DNA from: Frondihabitans sp. PhB188
GTDB taxonomy: Bacteria; Actinomycetota; Actinomycetes; Actinomycetales; Microbacteriaceae
NCBI RefSeq assembly: GCF_003752365.1
Contig: NZ_RJUO01000001.1
Location: 930,001-994,000, forward strand
DNA length: 64,000 bases
Direction: 5' to 3'
Positions within the stretch are counted from its first letter, which is position 1; each line of letters begins with the position of its first letter. Below the pieces are notes generated by a model. The model searched no databases, was not told where the DNA came from, and saw nothing but the letters and a program-made list of their open reading frames with translations. Shown one piece after another: positions 7,960 through 17,170 of the stretch. The position numbers and the translations under genes were made by a program.

Positions 7960-10455
7960 ATGGCCGGACTCCTCTACCGTCTCGGGCGCTTCTCCGCCCG
8001 CCGCCACTGGACCGTCATCGTCGCCTGGGTGGTGATCATCGCGCTGGCCGGCGTCGGCTTCTCGCTGTTCAAGGGCACGATCTCGTCGGCGATCAGCATT
8101 CCCGGCACGGCCACCGAGCAGGTGCAGAACGAGCTCTCGGACAAGTTCCCGAAGGCCTCGGGCGGCAGCGGCAGCATCGTCTTCGAGACGACATCGGGCA
8201 AGGCCTTCACCTCGGCCGAGAAGTCCGACATCAAGTCGTGGCTCGGCGAGGTCGCCGACATGAAGGGCGTGAAGTCGGCGACGAGCCCCTTCACGACGCA
8301 GGCGCAGCTCGAGGACGGCAAGCAGAAGATCGTCGACGGGCGCACGGCCATCGACGACGGGCGGACGCAGCTCGCCGACGCGCAGGACCAGATCGACGCG
8401 GCCGAGCCGCAGCTCGAAGCCGCTCAGAAGCAGCTCGACGGCGCGGTCGCCGCGGCGAAGGCGAGCGGCAGCTACTCCGTCGCCAAGGCCCAGCTCGACG
8501 GCCAGCAGGCGATCCTGGACGGCCAGCAGAAGACGATCGACGCGAACCAGGCCAAGCTCGACGCCAGCAAGAAGAAGCTCGAGGCCCAGAGCACCACGCT
8601 CGAGCTCAACTCGCAGCTGCTCGACCTCTCGTCGAACATCCGCTTCGTCTCGAAAGACGGAACAAGCGCCGTCGGCTCCATCCAGTTCACCACCGGCACG
8701 TACGAGGTCGACCCCGATCTGAAGACCGCGATCGTCGACAAGTCCGCCAAGGGCGTCGACGGGGTCCGCATCTACCCGACGAGCGACATCGCCCAGGGCG
8801 TGCCGAGCATCGTCGGGCCGGGCGAGGTCGTCGGCGTGATCGTCGCCGCCATCGTCCTGCTGATCATGCTGTCGACCATCATCGGCGCCGTGCTGCCCCT
8901 GCTCAGCGCCATCGTCGGCCTGGCCGCTTCTGTTCTCGGTGCCATGGCTTTCTCCGGCCTGGTCGAGTTCAACTCGGTCACCACCGTCCTCGGCATCATG
9001 CTGGGCCTCGCGGTCGGCATCGACTACTCGCTGTTCATCCTGAACCGGCATCGAAAGCAGCTGAAGCAGGGCATGGACGTCCACGAGTCGATCGGACTCG
9101 CGAACGGCACCTCCGGCAACGCCGTCGTCTTCGCCGGCTCGACCGTCATCGTCGCCCTCCTGGCTCTGAACGTCACCGGCATCCCCTTCCTCGGCCTGAT
9201 GGGCACCGTCGGAGCCGTCGCGGTCGCCGTCGCGATCCTCGTCGCGATCTCGTTCACTCCGGCGATGCTGTCGCTCGTCGGCATGCGCATCCTCCGCAAG
9301 AAGGAGCGTGCCGCCATCGGCAACACGGCCTCCACCCGGGTGCCGAACGCGCCGATGAAGAGCTGGCGCGCCGTCGCCACCCTCGTGCTCGGCGTCGTGA
9401 TCCTCGGCGTCATCGCCCTGCCCGCCATGCAGATGCGCCTCGGGCTGCCCGACGGCTCGTCGGAGGCCACCGACTCCAGCCAGTACAAGGCCTACAAGAC
9501 CCTCGAGCGCGAGTTCGGCGCGGGGCAGAACAGCCCGCTCGTCGTCGTGGCCGACCTGCCCGCCAAGGCGACCGACGACGACCTCCTGAAGCAGGAGATC
9601 ACGATTGGCAAGGCCCTGACCTCGAACTCCGACGTGGCGGCCGTCGCCCCCATCGGCGCCTCGTCAGACGGAACCGTCGTGGCGTTCCAGGTCGTCCCCG
9701 AGGGCGGCCCGTCGAGCGAGTCGACCGAGACGCTCGTGCACTCGCTGCGCGACCTCTCGCCGCTCACGTCGGACGCCGGAGACATCACCCTCGGCGTCGC
9801 CGGCAACGCCAGCGCCAACATCGACGTGTCGGAGAAGCTCGCCAACGCGCTGCCGATCTACCTCGTGCTGGTCGTCGGGCTGTCGCTGCTGATCCTGATC
9901 CTGGTGTTCCGGTCGATCCTCGTGCCGCTGACCGCGACCGCCGGCTTCGTGCTGTCGCTGCTCGCGACCTTCGGCGCCCTGACGGCGGTGTACCAGTTCG
10001 GCTGGGCCAGCGCCCTGTTCGGCGTGCACGACCCCGCCCCGATCCTGAGCTTCCTGCCGGTCATCGAGGTCGGAGTGCTGTTCGGTCTCGCGATGGACTA
10101 CCAGCTCTTCCTGGTCTCCGGCATGCGCGAGGCGTACGCCCACGGGGCACCCGCGAAGATCGCCGTCCAGCGCGGCCTCTCCGCCGGGCGAGCGGTTGTC
10201 ACGGCAGCCGCGATCATCATGATCTCGGTGTTCTCGGGCTTCATCTTCTCGGAGTCGTCGACCATCCGCCCCATCGGCTTCGGCTTGGCGTTCGGCGTGC
10301 TGCTCGACGCGTTCGTGGTGCGCATGCTGCTGATCCCGGCCGCGATGCACCTGCTCGGCAAGACGGCCTGGTGGTTCCCGAAGTGGCTCGACCGGATCGT
10401 GCCCGACGTCGACGTGGAGGGCGCGAAGCTCGAGCGCTCGCACCCCGCGCAGTAG
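7960..10455 (+). CDS. MMPL family RND transporter
   Basis: 831 residues from ATG at 7960. The layout is two repeats of one plus five membrane segments with large outside domains. The proton-relay-type Asp-Tyr pairs are visible at Asp355 (VGIDYSLF) and Asp713 (AMDYQLF). The first outside domain contains a long heptad-like coiled coil (about 115-215, rich in LADAQDQI and LDGQQ-type repeats), as in YdfJ-like MMPL proteins. Family members export lipids, fatty acids, siderophores or toxic compounds. The TetR gene just upstream points to an inducible efflux role. Substrate unknown. Confidence 0.92.
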   Translation: MAGLLYRLGRFSARRHWTVIVAWVVIIALAGVGFSLFKGTISSAISIPGTATEQVQNELSDKFPKASGGSGSIVFETTSGKAFTSAEKSDIKSWLGEVADMKGVKSATSPFTTQAQLEDGKQKIVDGRTAIDDGRTQLADAQDQIDAAEPQLEAAQKQLDGAVAAAKASGSYSVAKAQLDGQQAILDGQQKTIDANQAKLDASKKKLEAQSTTLELNSQLLDLSSNIRFVSKDGTSAVGSIQFTTGTYEVDPDLKTAIVDKSAKGVDGVRIYPTSDIAQGVPSIVGPGEVVGVIVAAIVLLIMLSTIIGAVLPLLSAIVGLAASVLGAMAFSGLVEFNSVTTVLGIMLGLAVGIDYSLFILNRHRKQLKQGMDVHESIGLANGTSGNAVVFAGSTVIVALLALNVTGIPFLGLMGTVGAVAVAVAILVAISFTPAMLSLVGMRILRKKERAAIGNTASTRVPNAPMKSWRAVATLVLGVVILGVIALPAMQMRLGLPDGSSEATDSSQYKAYKTLEREFGAGQNSPLVVVADLPAKATDDDLLKQEITIGKALTSNSDVAAVAPIGASSDGTVVAFQVVPEGGPSSESTETLVHSLRDLSPLTSDAGDITLGVAGNASANIDVSEKLANALPIYLVLVVGLSLLILILVFRSILVPLTATAGFVLSLLATFGALTAVYQFGWASALFGVHDPAPILSFLPVIEVGVLFGLAMDYQLFLVSGMREAYAHGAPAKIAVQRGLSAGRAVVTAAAIIMISVFSGFIFSESSTIRPIGFGLAFGVLLDAFVVRMLLIPAAMHLLGKTAWWFPKWLDRIVPDVDVEGAKLERSHPAQ

Positions 10456-10503
10456 GCCCGGCGGGGGTGGGTGCGGTTCCTGCGCCTGCTCCCCCGCTTC
10501 AAC

Positions 10504-10600
10504 CCACGATCGGGACTGGGCACCACGAAATCTCGTGGTGCGCAGTCCCGATCGTGGTGTCGGGCGGTGTGGTCGCGGTGGGGAGTCCCGATTGTGGTGT
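10504..10600. repeat. Intergenic hairpin element, CACGATCGGGACT family, copy 1
   Basis: 10504-10557 folds into a long stem: CCACGATCGGGACTG and GCACCACGA pair with TCGTGGTGC and CAGTCCCGATCGTGG around a 4-nt loop, with one mismatch. A second right-arm copy (GGGGAGTCCCGATTGTGGTG) follows at about 10580-10599. A related element is at 34317-34412. It sits between convergent genes and may double as a terminator. Confidence 0.8.
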
Positions 10601-10620
10601 CGCGCCGAGCCGGGCAGCCG

Positions 10621-11349
10621 CTAGTCGAGGGGGCGCAGCGCCGGGTGCTGGGCGAGCGCGTCGGCGCCGTGCGTCATGAACAGCGTCATGACCGCCAGGA
10701 TCGGCGCGTCGATGCCCGACAGGCGCAGCGGCGGGATGCTCTCGAAACCGCAGACCAGAGTGCGCTCGGCGACCTCGGGGTATACGGCCGTCATCGCGCC
10801 GTAGTGGAAGCTCAGCCACTGCCCCCGCACCAGGCAGAGCAGACGGTGGTTGGTGACGAGCACCCGGATGCCCTCGCGGTCGCGCCACTGCGTCGCAGCC
10901 AGAGCCTGGGCGGCGCGCTGGCGCGAGGCGTTGACCGCGCCCGTGACGACGAGGCCCGCGAGGATGAACGCGGGGCTGCCGAGCAGGAAGCTCCCTGTCG
11001 GCTGGTAGCCGGCGTCCTGCCCGTAGAAGCGCTCGTGCACGGCTTTCAGGTCGTAGAAGAAGACCTCGCCGGCCTCCGGCACGATCTCCCACGCGGAGAT
11101 CGTCGGCGGAACCTCCTGATCGAGCAACGCGGCCCGCAGCCTCCTGGCCTCTGACCAGGCCGCGTCGGCGCCCGCCACGTCGGTGGCGTTGGGCGCGCCG
11201 AGAACGACCTCGGCTCCGGGCGCAGGAACTCCCGCCCCCGCCGTCGGAGCCTCCTGCCGCGCCGGCTTCGGCGCCCGCGACATCGCCCACCAGCGCCGGA
11301 TCATTACGGCGATGACGAGCGCGACGACGACGCAGGCGAGAACGAGCAC
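10621..11349 (-). CDS. Hypothetical membrane-anchored protein
   Basis: 242 residues from GTG at 11349. A single N-terminal membrane segment (about 1-18) is followed by Arg/Trp residues, then a cytoplasmic-looking body. A weakly hydrophobic stretch lies near 125-145 (FLLGSPAFILAGLVVTGAV). The segment RVLVTNHRLLCLVRGQWLSFHY near 175-195 has the look of a PH-like or bacterial lipid-sensing fold (VTNxRLL pattern), but this is only a resemblance. It ends in the gap holding the intergenic hairpin and has a convergent neighbour, so it is probably a single-gene unit. No family name is claimed. Confidence 0.7.
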   Translation of the reverse strand: MLVLACVVVALVIAVMIRRWWAMSRAPKPARQEAPTAGAGVPAPGAEVVLGAPNATDVAGADAAWSEARRLRAALLDQEVPPTISAWEIVPEAGEVFFYDLKAVHERFYGQDAGYQPTGSFLLGSPAFILAGLVVTGAVNASRQRAAQALAATQWRDREGIRVLVTNHRLLCLVRGQWLSFHYGAMTAVYPEVAERTLVCGFESIPPLRLSGIDAPILAVMTLFMTHGADALAQHPALRPLD

Positions 11350-11395
11350 CCGGTTATCGTCGCACGCCCGGCCCCGAAAGCGGCCGATCCGCCGG

Positions 11396-11836
11396 TCAGA
11401 GCTGGTAGCCGCACACCTTCTCGAAGGCGGCGTCGGCGGTCTTGACGTCTTTGCTGTCGGCGACGACCTGGGCCGCGCCCTCGGTGAACCCGCTGTCGGA
11501 GAACGTCGTGTAGTCGGTCACCAGCACATCGAGCGACTCTGCGACATCCTGAGCCGACGACTTCACCTCGGCGTCGCCGACCGACTTCGCCGCATCGGCG
11601 ATGTCGACGCTGAGGTGCTTCATGGCCGTCTCGTAGGCTGCGGGATCGGTCTTCGTGTCGGCGGTGTGCGCCTTCACCTCGACCTCGGATGCCTGCACGT
11701 GCCGCTTGATCGACTGGCACTCCGCCCCCTTCGAGACGGCCTTGACCGCGGCGACCGGCGAGCAGCCGACGAGGCCCCCGGTCACGACGGCAGCGAGAAG
11801 GAGCGCGGCGGCTGCGCGCGGGCGTGCGTTGTTCAT
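11396..11836 (-). CDS. Small secreted lipoprotein
   Basis: 146 residues from ATG at 11836, preceded by GGGGGAA. A type II signal peptide with lipobox LVGC places the lipidated Cys at about residue 25. The mature part is Lys/Asp/Ala-rich and helical in character (VEVKAHTADTK, HLSVDIADAAKSVGDAEVKSS), with one further Cys pair possible (AECQ, KVCGYQL). It is exported and anchored outside the membrane. Monocistronic and divergent from the GH30 gene. Longer upstream readings lack a signal peptide and are not supported. Function unknown. Confidence 0.8.
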   Translation of the reverse strand: MNNARPRAAAALLLAAVVTGGLVGCSPVAAVKAVSKGAECQSIKRHVQASEVEVKAHTADTKTDPAAYETAMKHLSVDIADAAKSVGDAEVKSSAQDVAESLDVLVTDYTTFSDSGFTEGAAQVVADSKDVKTADAAFEKVCGYQL

Positions 11837-11940
11837 GGTTCCCCCGGTGTGATGGTGCGATCTGCGACGACGGTACCAGCCGCCGAGGCGCACCAGACTC
11901 GGCGCGGTGCCGGTCGCGCCGAACACCGAACACCGGTAGG

Positions 11941-11961
11941 TTTGTTGCGAACGACAGCAAA
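11941..11961. promoter_or_regulatory. Imperfect palindrome upstream of GH30 gene
   Basis: TTTGTTG and CAGCAAA form an inverted pair (6 of 7 matches) across a 7-nt centre, 50 nt before the GH30 start. It follows a CGAACAC direct repeat (CCGAACACCGAACACCGG). The shape suits a sugar-responsive repressor site, but no adjacent regulator is evident. Confidence 0.35.
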
Positions 11962-12011
11962 TGCTCGGCCCCGGGCAGCACCAGGCGGCCAGCACGACCC
12001 GCAGGAGCCCC

Positions 12012-13400
12012 ATGCCCGACATCACCTGGACCGTCACGACGCAGGATCTCCCGTGGCAGACCCAGCCGGCCCCGGCATCGACGCCGATGGTGATCACGGC
12101 GATGACCGACTTCCCGAACGTGATCCTGAACCGGGAGCACACCGACCAGACGATGGAGGGCTTCGGCGTCTGCTTCAACGAGCTGGGGTGGACCGCCCTC
12201 GCGCGGCTGACCCCCGAGGAGCGCGGCGGGATCCTGCGCCAGATGTTCTCCGGCGACGCCGACAGCGACTCCGCCGGATTCACGATCTGCCGCATGCCCA
12301 TCGGCGCGAACGACTTCTCGACCGACTGGTACTCGTACGACGAGACCCCCGGCGACCTCGAGCTCGCCGACTTCAGCATCGACCACGACCGGTCGACGCT
12401 CGTGCCGTTCATCCAGGCCGCTCAGGTCGAGCAGCCGGCGCTCCGGCTGTGGGCGTCGCCGTGGAGTCCGCCGACCTGGATGAAGTCGACGGGCCACTAC
12501 GCCGGCGCGAAGCCGTTCCCCGGCTCGGGCGTCGAGAACGGCATCGGCGACGAGCAGGTGGGCGCCGAGGGCACCGACATGTTCCGCCTCGAGCCGGAGT
12601 ACCTCGACGCGTACGCCCGCTACTTCGCCCGGTTCGTCACGGCCTACGCCGCCGAGGGCATCGCGATCGAGATGGTGATGCCGCAGAACGAGTTCAACTC
12701 CGCGCAGGTGTTCCCGAGCTGCACGTGGACCCCCGACGGCCTCACGCGGTTCATCCGCGTGCTCGGGCCGGCGATGGCCGAGCTCGGGGTCGACGTCTTC
12801 TTCGGGACGCAGGAACGCGCGGCCACCCACCTGCTCACCGACGTCCTGGCCGACCCCGAGGCGTCGCGCTGGGTCAGGGGTGCGGGGTTCCAGTGGGCGG
12901 GCAAGGGCGCCATCGCCGAGATCCACCGCACCCGTCCGGAGCTCGCCCTCTACCAGACCGAGCAGGAGTGCGGCGACGGCCTCAACGACTGGCGCTTCGC
13001 CCGCCACACCTGGTCGCTGATGAAGCACTTCCTGAGCAACGGCGCCAGCGCCTACACGTACTGGAACCTCGCGCTCGACGAGGGCGGCGTCAGCCGCTGG
13101 GGCTGGGCGCAGAACTCGCTCGTCGTCGTCGATCCCGCGACCAGCACGTTCCGGTACACCCACGAGTACTGGCTGATGAAGCACCTCAGCGGGTTCGTGA
13201 AGCCCGGCGCCGTGCGCATCGAGGCGTTCAGCTGGTCGGGCTACGAGAACCAGCTGGCCTTCCAGAACCCCGACGGCAGCGTCGTGGTCGTCGTGCAGAA
13301 CGACCTCGGCGAACCCCTGCCCTACAAGGTCGGCCTCGACGGCCAGGTGTTCGAGGCCCTGCTGCCGGCCGACTCGTTCTCGACCTTCACGATCGCGTAG
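12012..13400 (+). CDS. Glycoside hydrolase family 30 (glucosylceramidase-like)
   Basis: 462 residues from ATG at 12012, with AGGAG eight bases upstream. An open frame extends 17 codons further but lacks a ribosome site. Expected GH30 landmarks are present: QNEFN with acid/base Glu227, and LYQTEQECG with nucleophile Glu317 (compare ENEP and ASEAC in human glucocerebrosidase). The TYWNLALDEGG segment and a C-terminal beta domain ending DSFSTFTI follow. GH30 enzymes cleave beta-glucosyl, beta-xylosyl or beta-fucosyl bonds. No signal peptide is visible, so it is probably intracellular and acts on imported oligosaccharides. First gene of a co-directional glycan block. Confidence 0.9.
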   Translation: MPDITWTVTTQDLPWQTQPAPASTPMVITAMTDFPNVILNREHTDQTMEGFGVCFNELGWTALARLTPEERGGILRQMFSGDADSDSAGFTICRMPIGANDFSTDWYSYDETPGDLELADFSIDHDRSTLVPFIQAAQVEQPALRLWASPWSPPTWMKSTGHYAGAKPFPGSGVENGIGDEQVGAEGTDMFRLEPEYLDAYARYFARFVTAYAAEGIAIEMVMPQNEFNSAQVFPSCTWTPDGLTRFIRVLGPAMAELGVDVFFGTQERAATHLLTDVLADPEASRWVRGAGFQWAGKGAIAEIHRTRPELALYQTEQECGDGLNDWRFARHTWSLMKHFLSNGASAYTYWNLALDEGGVSRWGWAQNSLVVVDPATSTFRYTHEYWLMKHLSGFVKPGAVRIEAFSWSGYENQLAFQNPDGSVVVVVQNDLGEPLPYKVGLDGQVFEALLPADSFSTFTIA

Positions 13401-13417
13401 CCCTCTCGCGCCCCCGC

Positions 13418-13423
13418 TAGGGT
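13418..13423 (+). promoter_or_regulatory. Leaderless -10 hexamer of M81 gene
   Basis: TAGGGT followed by 7 nt and the GTG at 13431. This gives the M81 gene a promoter independent of the GH30 gene that ends 30 nt earlier. Confidence 0.6.
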
Positions 13424-13430
13424 CGGAGGC

Positions 13431-14936
13431 GTGAGCTCACGCCCCGTCATCGCCATCGCCGGCCTCGCGACCGAGTCGTCGACGTTCTCGCCGGGCCGCA
13501 CCACGGCCGAGGACTTCCACGCGCAGCGCGGCCACGAGGTCGTCGACTCGTGCGCCTTCCTGGCCGAGGGGCAGCCCCTGCGTGAGGCGGCCGAGTGGCA
13601 CGGCGCCCTGCGCGGCAAGGCCCTCCCCGGCGGTGCCGTGCCGCGCGCCGACTACGAGCGTCTCGCCGACGAGCTCACCGCCCGGCTCGCCGAGCTGCCG
13701 CCACTCGACGGCCTCTACTTCGACATCCACGGCGCGATGAGCGTCGAGGGGCTCGACGACGTCGAGGCCGACCTGCTGCGCCGCATCCGGGCCGTCATCG
13801 GCGCGCGCCCGATCGTCTCGACGTCGATGGACCTCCACGGCAACGTCTCTCGCGAGCTCGCCCACCAGACCGACCTGATCACCTGCTACCGCCTGGCCCC
13901 GCACGAAGACGCCGAGGAGACGCGCGAGCGGGCCGTCCGCAATCTCATCGAGCATCTCGCCTCAGGACGACCGCGCCCGTTCAAGGCCTGGGTGCCGATT
14001 CCGGTGCTGCTGCCGGGCGAGAAGACGTCGACGCGCCTCGAGCCGGCTGCCTCCGTCTACGCGCGCGTGGCCGAGGTCGAGGCGCGCCCGGGTGTGCTCG
14101 ACGCCGCGATCTGGGTCGGCTACGCGTGGGCCGACGAGCCGCGCAACCGGGCCGTCGCGATGGTCACGGGCACCGACGAGGCAGCGGTGGCCCAGGCGGC
14201 GCAGGAACTCGCCGCCGGGTTCTGGGCCGCCCGCGACCGCTTCGCCTTCGTCGCCCCCGCCGACACCCTCGACGGCGCGCTCGACCGGGCGCTGGCCTCG
14301 GCCGCCCGCCCCTTCGTCATCAGCGACTCCGGCGACAACCCGACCGCGGGCGGGTCGGGCGACATGAGCTGGGGCCTGACCCGGCTGCTCGCGCGACCCG
14401 AGTTCCGCTCTGACGACTCCCCCGTCGTGATCTACGCGTCGGTGCCGGGCGCCGCGGCCGTGGCGACGGCCGTCGAGGCCGGCGTCGGAGCGACAGTCGC
14501 AGTCACCGCGGGCGCCGAGGTCGACTTCGCGCACGCCGGGCCGGTCACGCTCACCGGCGTCGTCCACAGCATCCGCCACGGCGACCGCGACGCCGAGACC
14601 GAGGTCGTCGTGCGGGTCGGCTCGGTGTTCGCGATCCTGACCCGCAGGAGAAAGCCCTACCACCACGAGCACGACTTCACCGACCTCGACCTGGCGCCTC
14701 GCGACGCTGCGGTCGTCATCGTCAAGATCGGCTACCTCGAGCCGGAGCTGTTCGATCTGGCCGCCGACTGGATCCTCGCGCTCACGCCCGGCGGCGTCGA
14801 TCAAGACCTGGTGCGGCTCGGCCACCGGCGCATCCGCCGGCCGATGTTCCCGTTCGACGCCGACGGCGGCGAGCCCGACCTCTCGGCGCGCTTCATCCCC
14901 GCGTCGACCGAGCCGCTCGACGGGATCGACGAATGA
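13431..14936 (+). CDS. M81 family metallopeptidase (MlrC-like)
   Basis: 501 residues from GTG at 13431. Family signatures are visible: ATESSTFSPGRT at the start, FDIHGAMSVEG and STSMDLHGNVS carrying metal-binding Asp/His, and SDSGDNPTAGGSGD in the second half. MlrC, the founding member, opens linearised microcystin or related peptides; most homologues have unknown substrates. It overlaps the CutC gene by 4 nt (ATGA), so the two are translationally coupled. That pairing and the position beside glycan genes suggest processing of an imported amide-linked compound, but this is inference. Confidence 0.88.
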   Translation: MSSRPVIAIAGLATESSTFSPGRTTAEDFHAQRGHEVVDSCAFLAEGQPLREAAEWHGALRGKALPGGAVPRADYERLADELTARLAELPPLDGLYFDIHGAMSVEGLDDVEADLLRRIRAVIGARPIVSTSMDLHGNVSRELAHQTDLITCYRLAPHEDAEETRERAVRNLIEHLASGRPRPFKAWVPIPVLLPGEKTSTRLEPAASVYARVAEVEARPGVLDAAIWVGYAWADEPRNRAVAMVTGTDEAAVAQAAQELAAGFWAARDRFAFVAPADTLDGALDRALASAARPFVISDSGDNPTAGGSGDMSWGLTRLLARPEFRSDDSPVVIYASVPGAAAVATAVEAGVGATVAVTAGAEVDFAHAGPVTLTGVVHSIRHGDRDAETEVVVRVGSVFAILTRRRKPYHHEHDFTDLDLAPRDAAVVIVKIGYLEPELFDLAADWILALTPGGVDQDLVRLGHRRIRRPMFPFDADGGEPDLSARFIPASTEPLDGIDE

Positions 14937-15730
14937 GCGCCGGGGCTCCACGAGAGACCGCCCGACCCGCCCTGGAGGTCGCCGTCTCGACGCCGGCGGG
15001 CGCTCGTGCGGCCGTCGCCGGCGGCGCCGACCGCGTCGAGCTCTGCTCCGCGCTCGAGCTCGGCGGCCTGACGCCGTCGCAGGGCCTGGTCGAGGCCGTG
15101 GTCGAGGTCGGGCTGCCGGTGCAGGTGCTGATCCGGTCGCGGCCCGGCGACTTCGTCGTCGACGACGACGAGGTGCGGCTGATGGAGCGCGAGCTGCGCG
15201 CCGCGGTGTCGTCCGGCGCGGCCGGCGTCGTGATCGGAGCACTGACCGAGGCCGGAGCGCTCGATCTCGACGTGGTCGACCGGCTCGCGCGCGCGGCGCG
15301 CCACGCGCGCGACGACGTGGAGGTCACCGTGCACCGGGCGATCGACCAGTCCGCCGACCCGGTGGCCGCGGCGGCCTCGCTCGCCGGGCGCGGGATCGAC
15401 CGGATCCTGAGCTCCGGAGGCGCGGCCCGGGCGGGCGACGGAGTGGCCGTGCTGCGGCGGATGGCGGCGGAGCCGGGCGCGCCGACGGTGATGGCCGGGG
15501 GCGGCGTGCGGGTGGGCGACGTGGCCGGGGGCGGCGTGCGGGTGGGCGACGTGGCCGAGTTCCTGCGCGCGGGGATCACGGCCGTGCACGTGTCGGCCAA
15601 GCGGGCCGCACCGCGCCGCGGCGGCGCGTGGATCCCGCTCGGGGCCGGGGTCTCGGGGGAAGGCGCCGACACGCACTTCGTGACCGATCAGGGGATCGTC
15701 GAGGCTGTGCGCGTCGCGCTTGACATCTGA
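14933..15730 (+). CDS. cutC: CutC family protein
   Basis: 265 residues; ATG overlaps the M81 stop by 4 nt. The TIM-barrel family start is clear (LEVAVSTPAGARAAVAGGADRVELCSALELGG, first 45 residues), as is VHRAIDQS in the middle. CutC was named for copper handling, but its biochemical role is unsettled and many homologues sit in catabolic loci. An in-frame 30-bp tandem duplication at 15491-15550 repeats the ten residues GGGVRVGDVA near the phosphate-loop-like end of the barrel, making this copy ten residues longer than expected. Whether it still folds is open. Confidence 0.85.
   Translation: MSAGAPRETARPALEVAVSTPAGARAAVAGGADRVELCSALELGGLTPSQGLVEAVVEVGLPVQVLIRSRPGDFVVDDDEVRLMERELRAAVSSGAAGVVIGALTEAGALDLDVVDRLARAARHARDDVEVTVHRAIDQSADPVAAAASLAGRGIDRILSSGGAARAGDGVAVLRRMAAEPGAPTVMAGGGVRVGDVAGGGVRVGDVAEFLRAGITAVHVSAKRAAPRRGGAWIPLGAGVSGEGADTHFVTDQGIVEAVRVALDI
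15491..15550 (+). repeat. 30-bp in-frame tandem duplication inside cutC
   Basis: Bases 15491-15520 and 15521-15550 are identical at 29 of 30 positions (only the first base differs, A versus G); a third partial match continues to about 15557. The reading frame is kept. Confidence 0.95.
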
Positions 15731-15781
15731 CCTCTTCGTCTATCATCGGCGTTTTCGGGATTCTTCGAGCCGTTGACGCGC

Positions 15782-15800
15782 ACAGACATCGGATGATTGG
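15782..15800. promoter_or_regulatory. Candidate fucose-regulon operator, site 2
   Basis: AGACATC-G-GATGATTGG resembles the better palindrome at 26471-26489 (CTAAACATC-C-GATGTCTAG), sharing the ACATC/GATG core. It lies 37 nt before the GH29 start. Confidence 0.45.
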
Positions 15801-15836
15801 ATGGTCGTACGACCTCCACCGAAAGGACCTCGCACC

Positions 15837-17135
15837 GTGGCGATGTTCAAGACCGACCCTGTCCGCCCGCCCGCCTACGCCGGTTTCGAGAAGCCGACGC
15901 CGGCCTGGTTCGAAGACGCGAAGCTCGGCATCTTCGTGCACTGGGGGCCGTACTCGGTCCCGGCCTGGGCTGAGCCGATCGGCGCCCTCGGCACGATCGA
16001 CCCCGAGTACTGGAACATCCACAACCCGTACGCGGAGTGGTACTACAACACCGTCCGGATCGAGGGGAGCCCGGCCCACCAGCACCAGCAGGAGGCGTTC
16101 GGCGGCGCCGACTACGACGAGTTCATCGACCTGTGGAAGGCCGAGAACTTCGACGCCGACGCCGTCATGGCCCTCGTGAAGCAGACCGGGGCGGGCTACT
16201 TCGTGCCGACGACCAAGCACCACGACGGCGTGACCCTGTGGGACGCCCCGGGCACCGACGGCCGCAACACCGTGGCCCGCGGGCCGAAGCGCGACCTGGT
16301 CGGCGAGTTCCACGACGCGGCCGAGCGCGCCGGCGTCCGGTTCGGCGTCTACTACTCGGGCGGCCTCGACTGGCATTTCAGCGACCTGCCGCCCATCACC
16401 GGCAAGGACGACGACATCATGGTGAGCCGCCCCGTCGGCAAGGACTACGCCGACTACGCGTTCGACCACGTCGCCGACCTCATCGAGAAGTACGACCCCG
16501 AGGTGCTCTGGGGCGACATCGAGTGGCCCGACGCCGGGAAGCCCGACGGGCCGAAGAGCATGGCCGAGCTGTTCCGGCGCTTCTACGCCTCGCGGCCCGA
16601 GGGCGTGGCCAACGACCGCTGGGGCGAGACGCACTGGGACTACGGCACCTCGGAGTACGAGCTGGGCGCCTCGTCCGAGCACGGCACCTGGGAGAACAAT
16701 CGCGGCGTCGGCTTCTCGTTCGGCCACAACCGGCTCGAAGACGAGTCGAACTCGCTGGACGGCCCCGGAGCCATCAGGTACTTCGTCGACGTCGTCTCGC
16801 GCGGCGGCAACCTCCTGCTGAACATCGGGCTCACCGCCTCGGGTGAGGTCACACCGCTGCAGCGCCGGGTGCTGACCGAGCTCGGCGCCTGGAACTCCGC
16901 CCACGGCGACGCGATCTTCGGCTCGCGCGCGCTGCCCGAGTCGGTCGCCGCGCCGTCGGAGTCGCCGTGGACGCGCTGGACGGCCTCCGCCGACGGCACC
17001 ACCGCCTACGCGATCGTCGATGCGCCGGCCGGCACGGTCGTGACGCTCGAGGTGAACGGCGCGACCCGCGAGGTGACGCTGCCGGAGCGCGACGAGGTCG
17101 GCCCCGCGGTCGTGGCACCCCCTCTCTCCGCCTGA
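15837..17135 (+). CDS. Alpha-L-fucosidase, GH29
   Basis: 432 residues from GTG at 15837, nine bases after GAAAGGA; an ATG two codons later is less well spaced. GH29 features: GIFVHWGPYSVPAW near the start, FVPTTKHHDG, and WGDIEW with the probable nucleophile Asp227. A C-terminal beta domain ends the protein. It hydrolyses terminal alpha-L-fucose. No signal peptide is present, so the substrate is likely an imported oligosaccharide. It is one of two GH29 genes here; the second (20457-21794) differs clearly in sequence, suggesting different linkage preference. A candidate operator lies just upstream. Confidence 0.92.
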   Translation: MAMFKTDPVRPPAYAGFEKPTPAWFEDAKLGIFVHWGPYSVPAWAEPIGALGTIDPEYWNIHNPYAEWYYNTVRIEGSPAHQHQQEAFGGADYDEFIDLWKAENFDADAVMALVKQTGAGYFVPTTKHHDGVTLWDAPGTDGRNTVARGPKRDLVGEFHDAAERAGVRFGVYYSGGLDWHFSDLPPITGKDDDIMVSRPVGKDYADYAFDHVADLIEKYDPEVLWGDIEWPDAGKPDGPKSMAELFRRFYASRPEGVANDRWGETHWDYGTSEYELGASSEHGTWENNRGVGFSFGHNRLEDESNSLDGPGAIRYFVDVVSRGGNLLLNIGLTASGEVTPLQRRVLTELGAWNSAHGDAIFGSRALPESVAAPSESPWTRWTASADGTTAYAIVDAPAGTVVTLEVNGATREVTLPERDEVGPAVVAPPLSA

Positions 17136-17170
17136 GCGCCGGGTGGCCACGCCCCGCGGGACCGGCTCAG

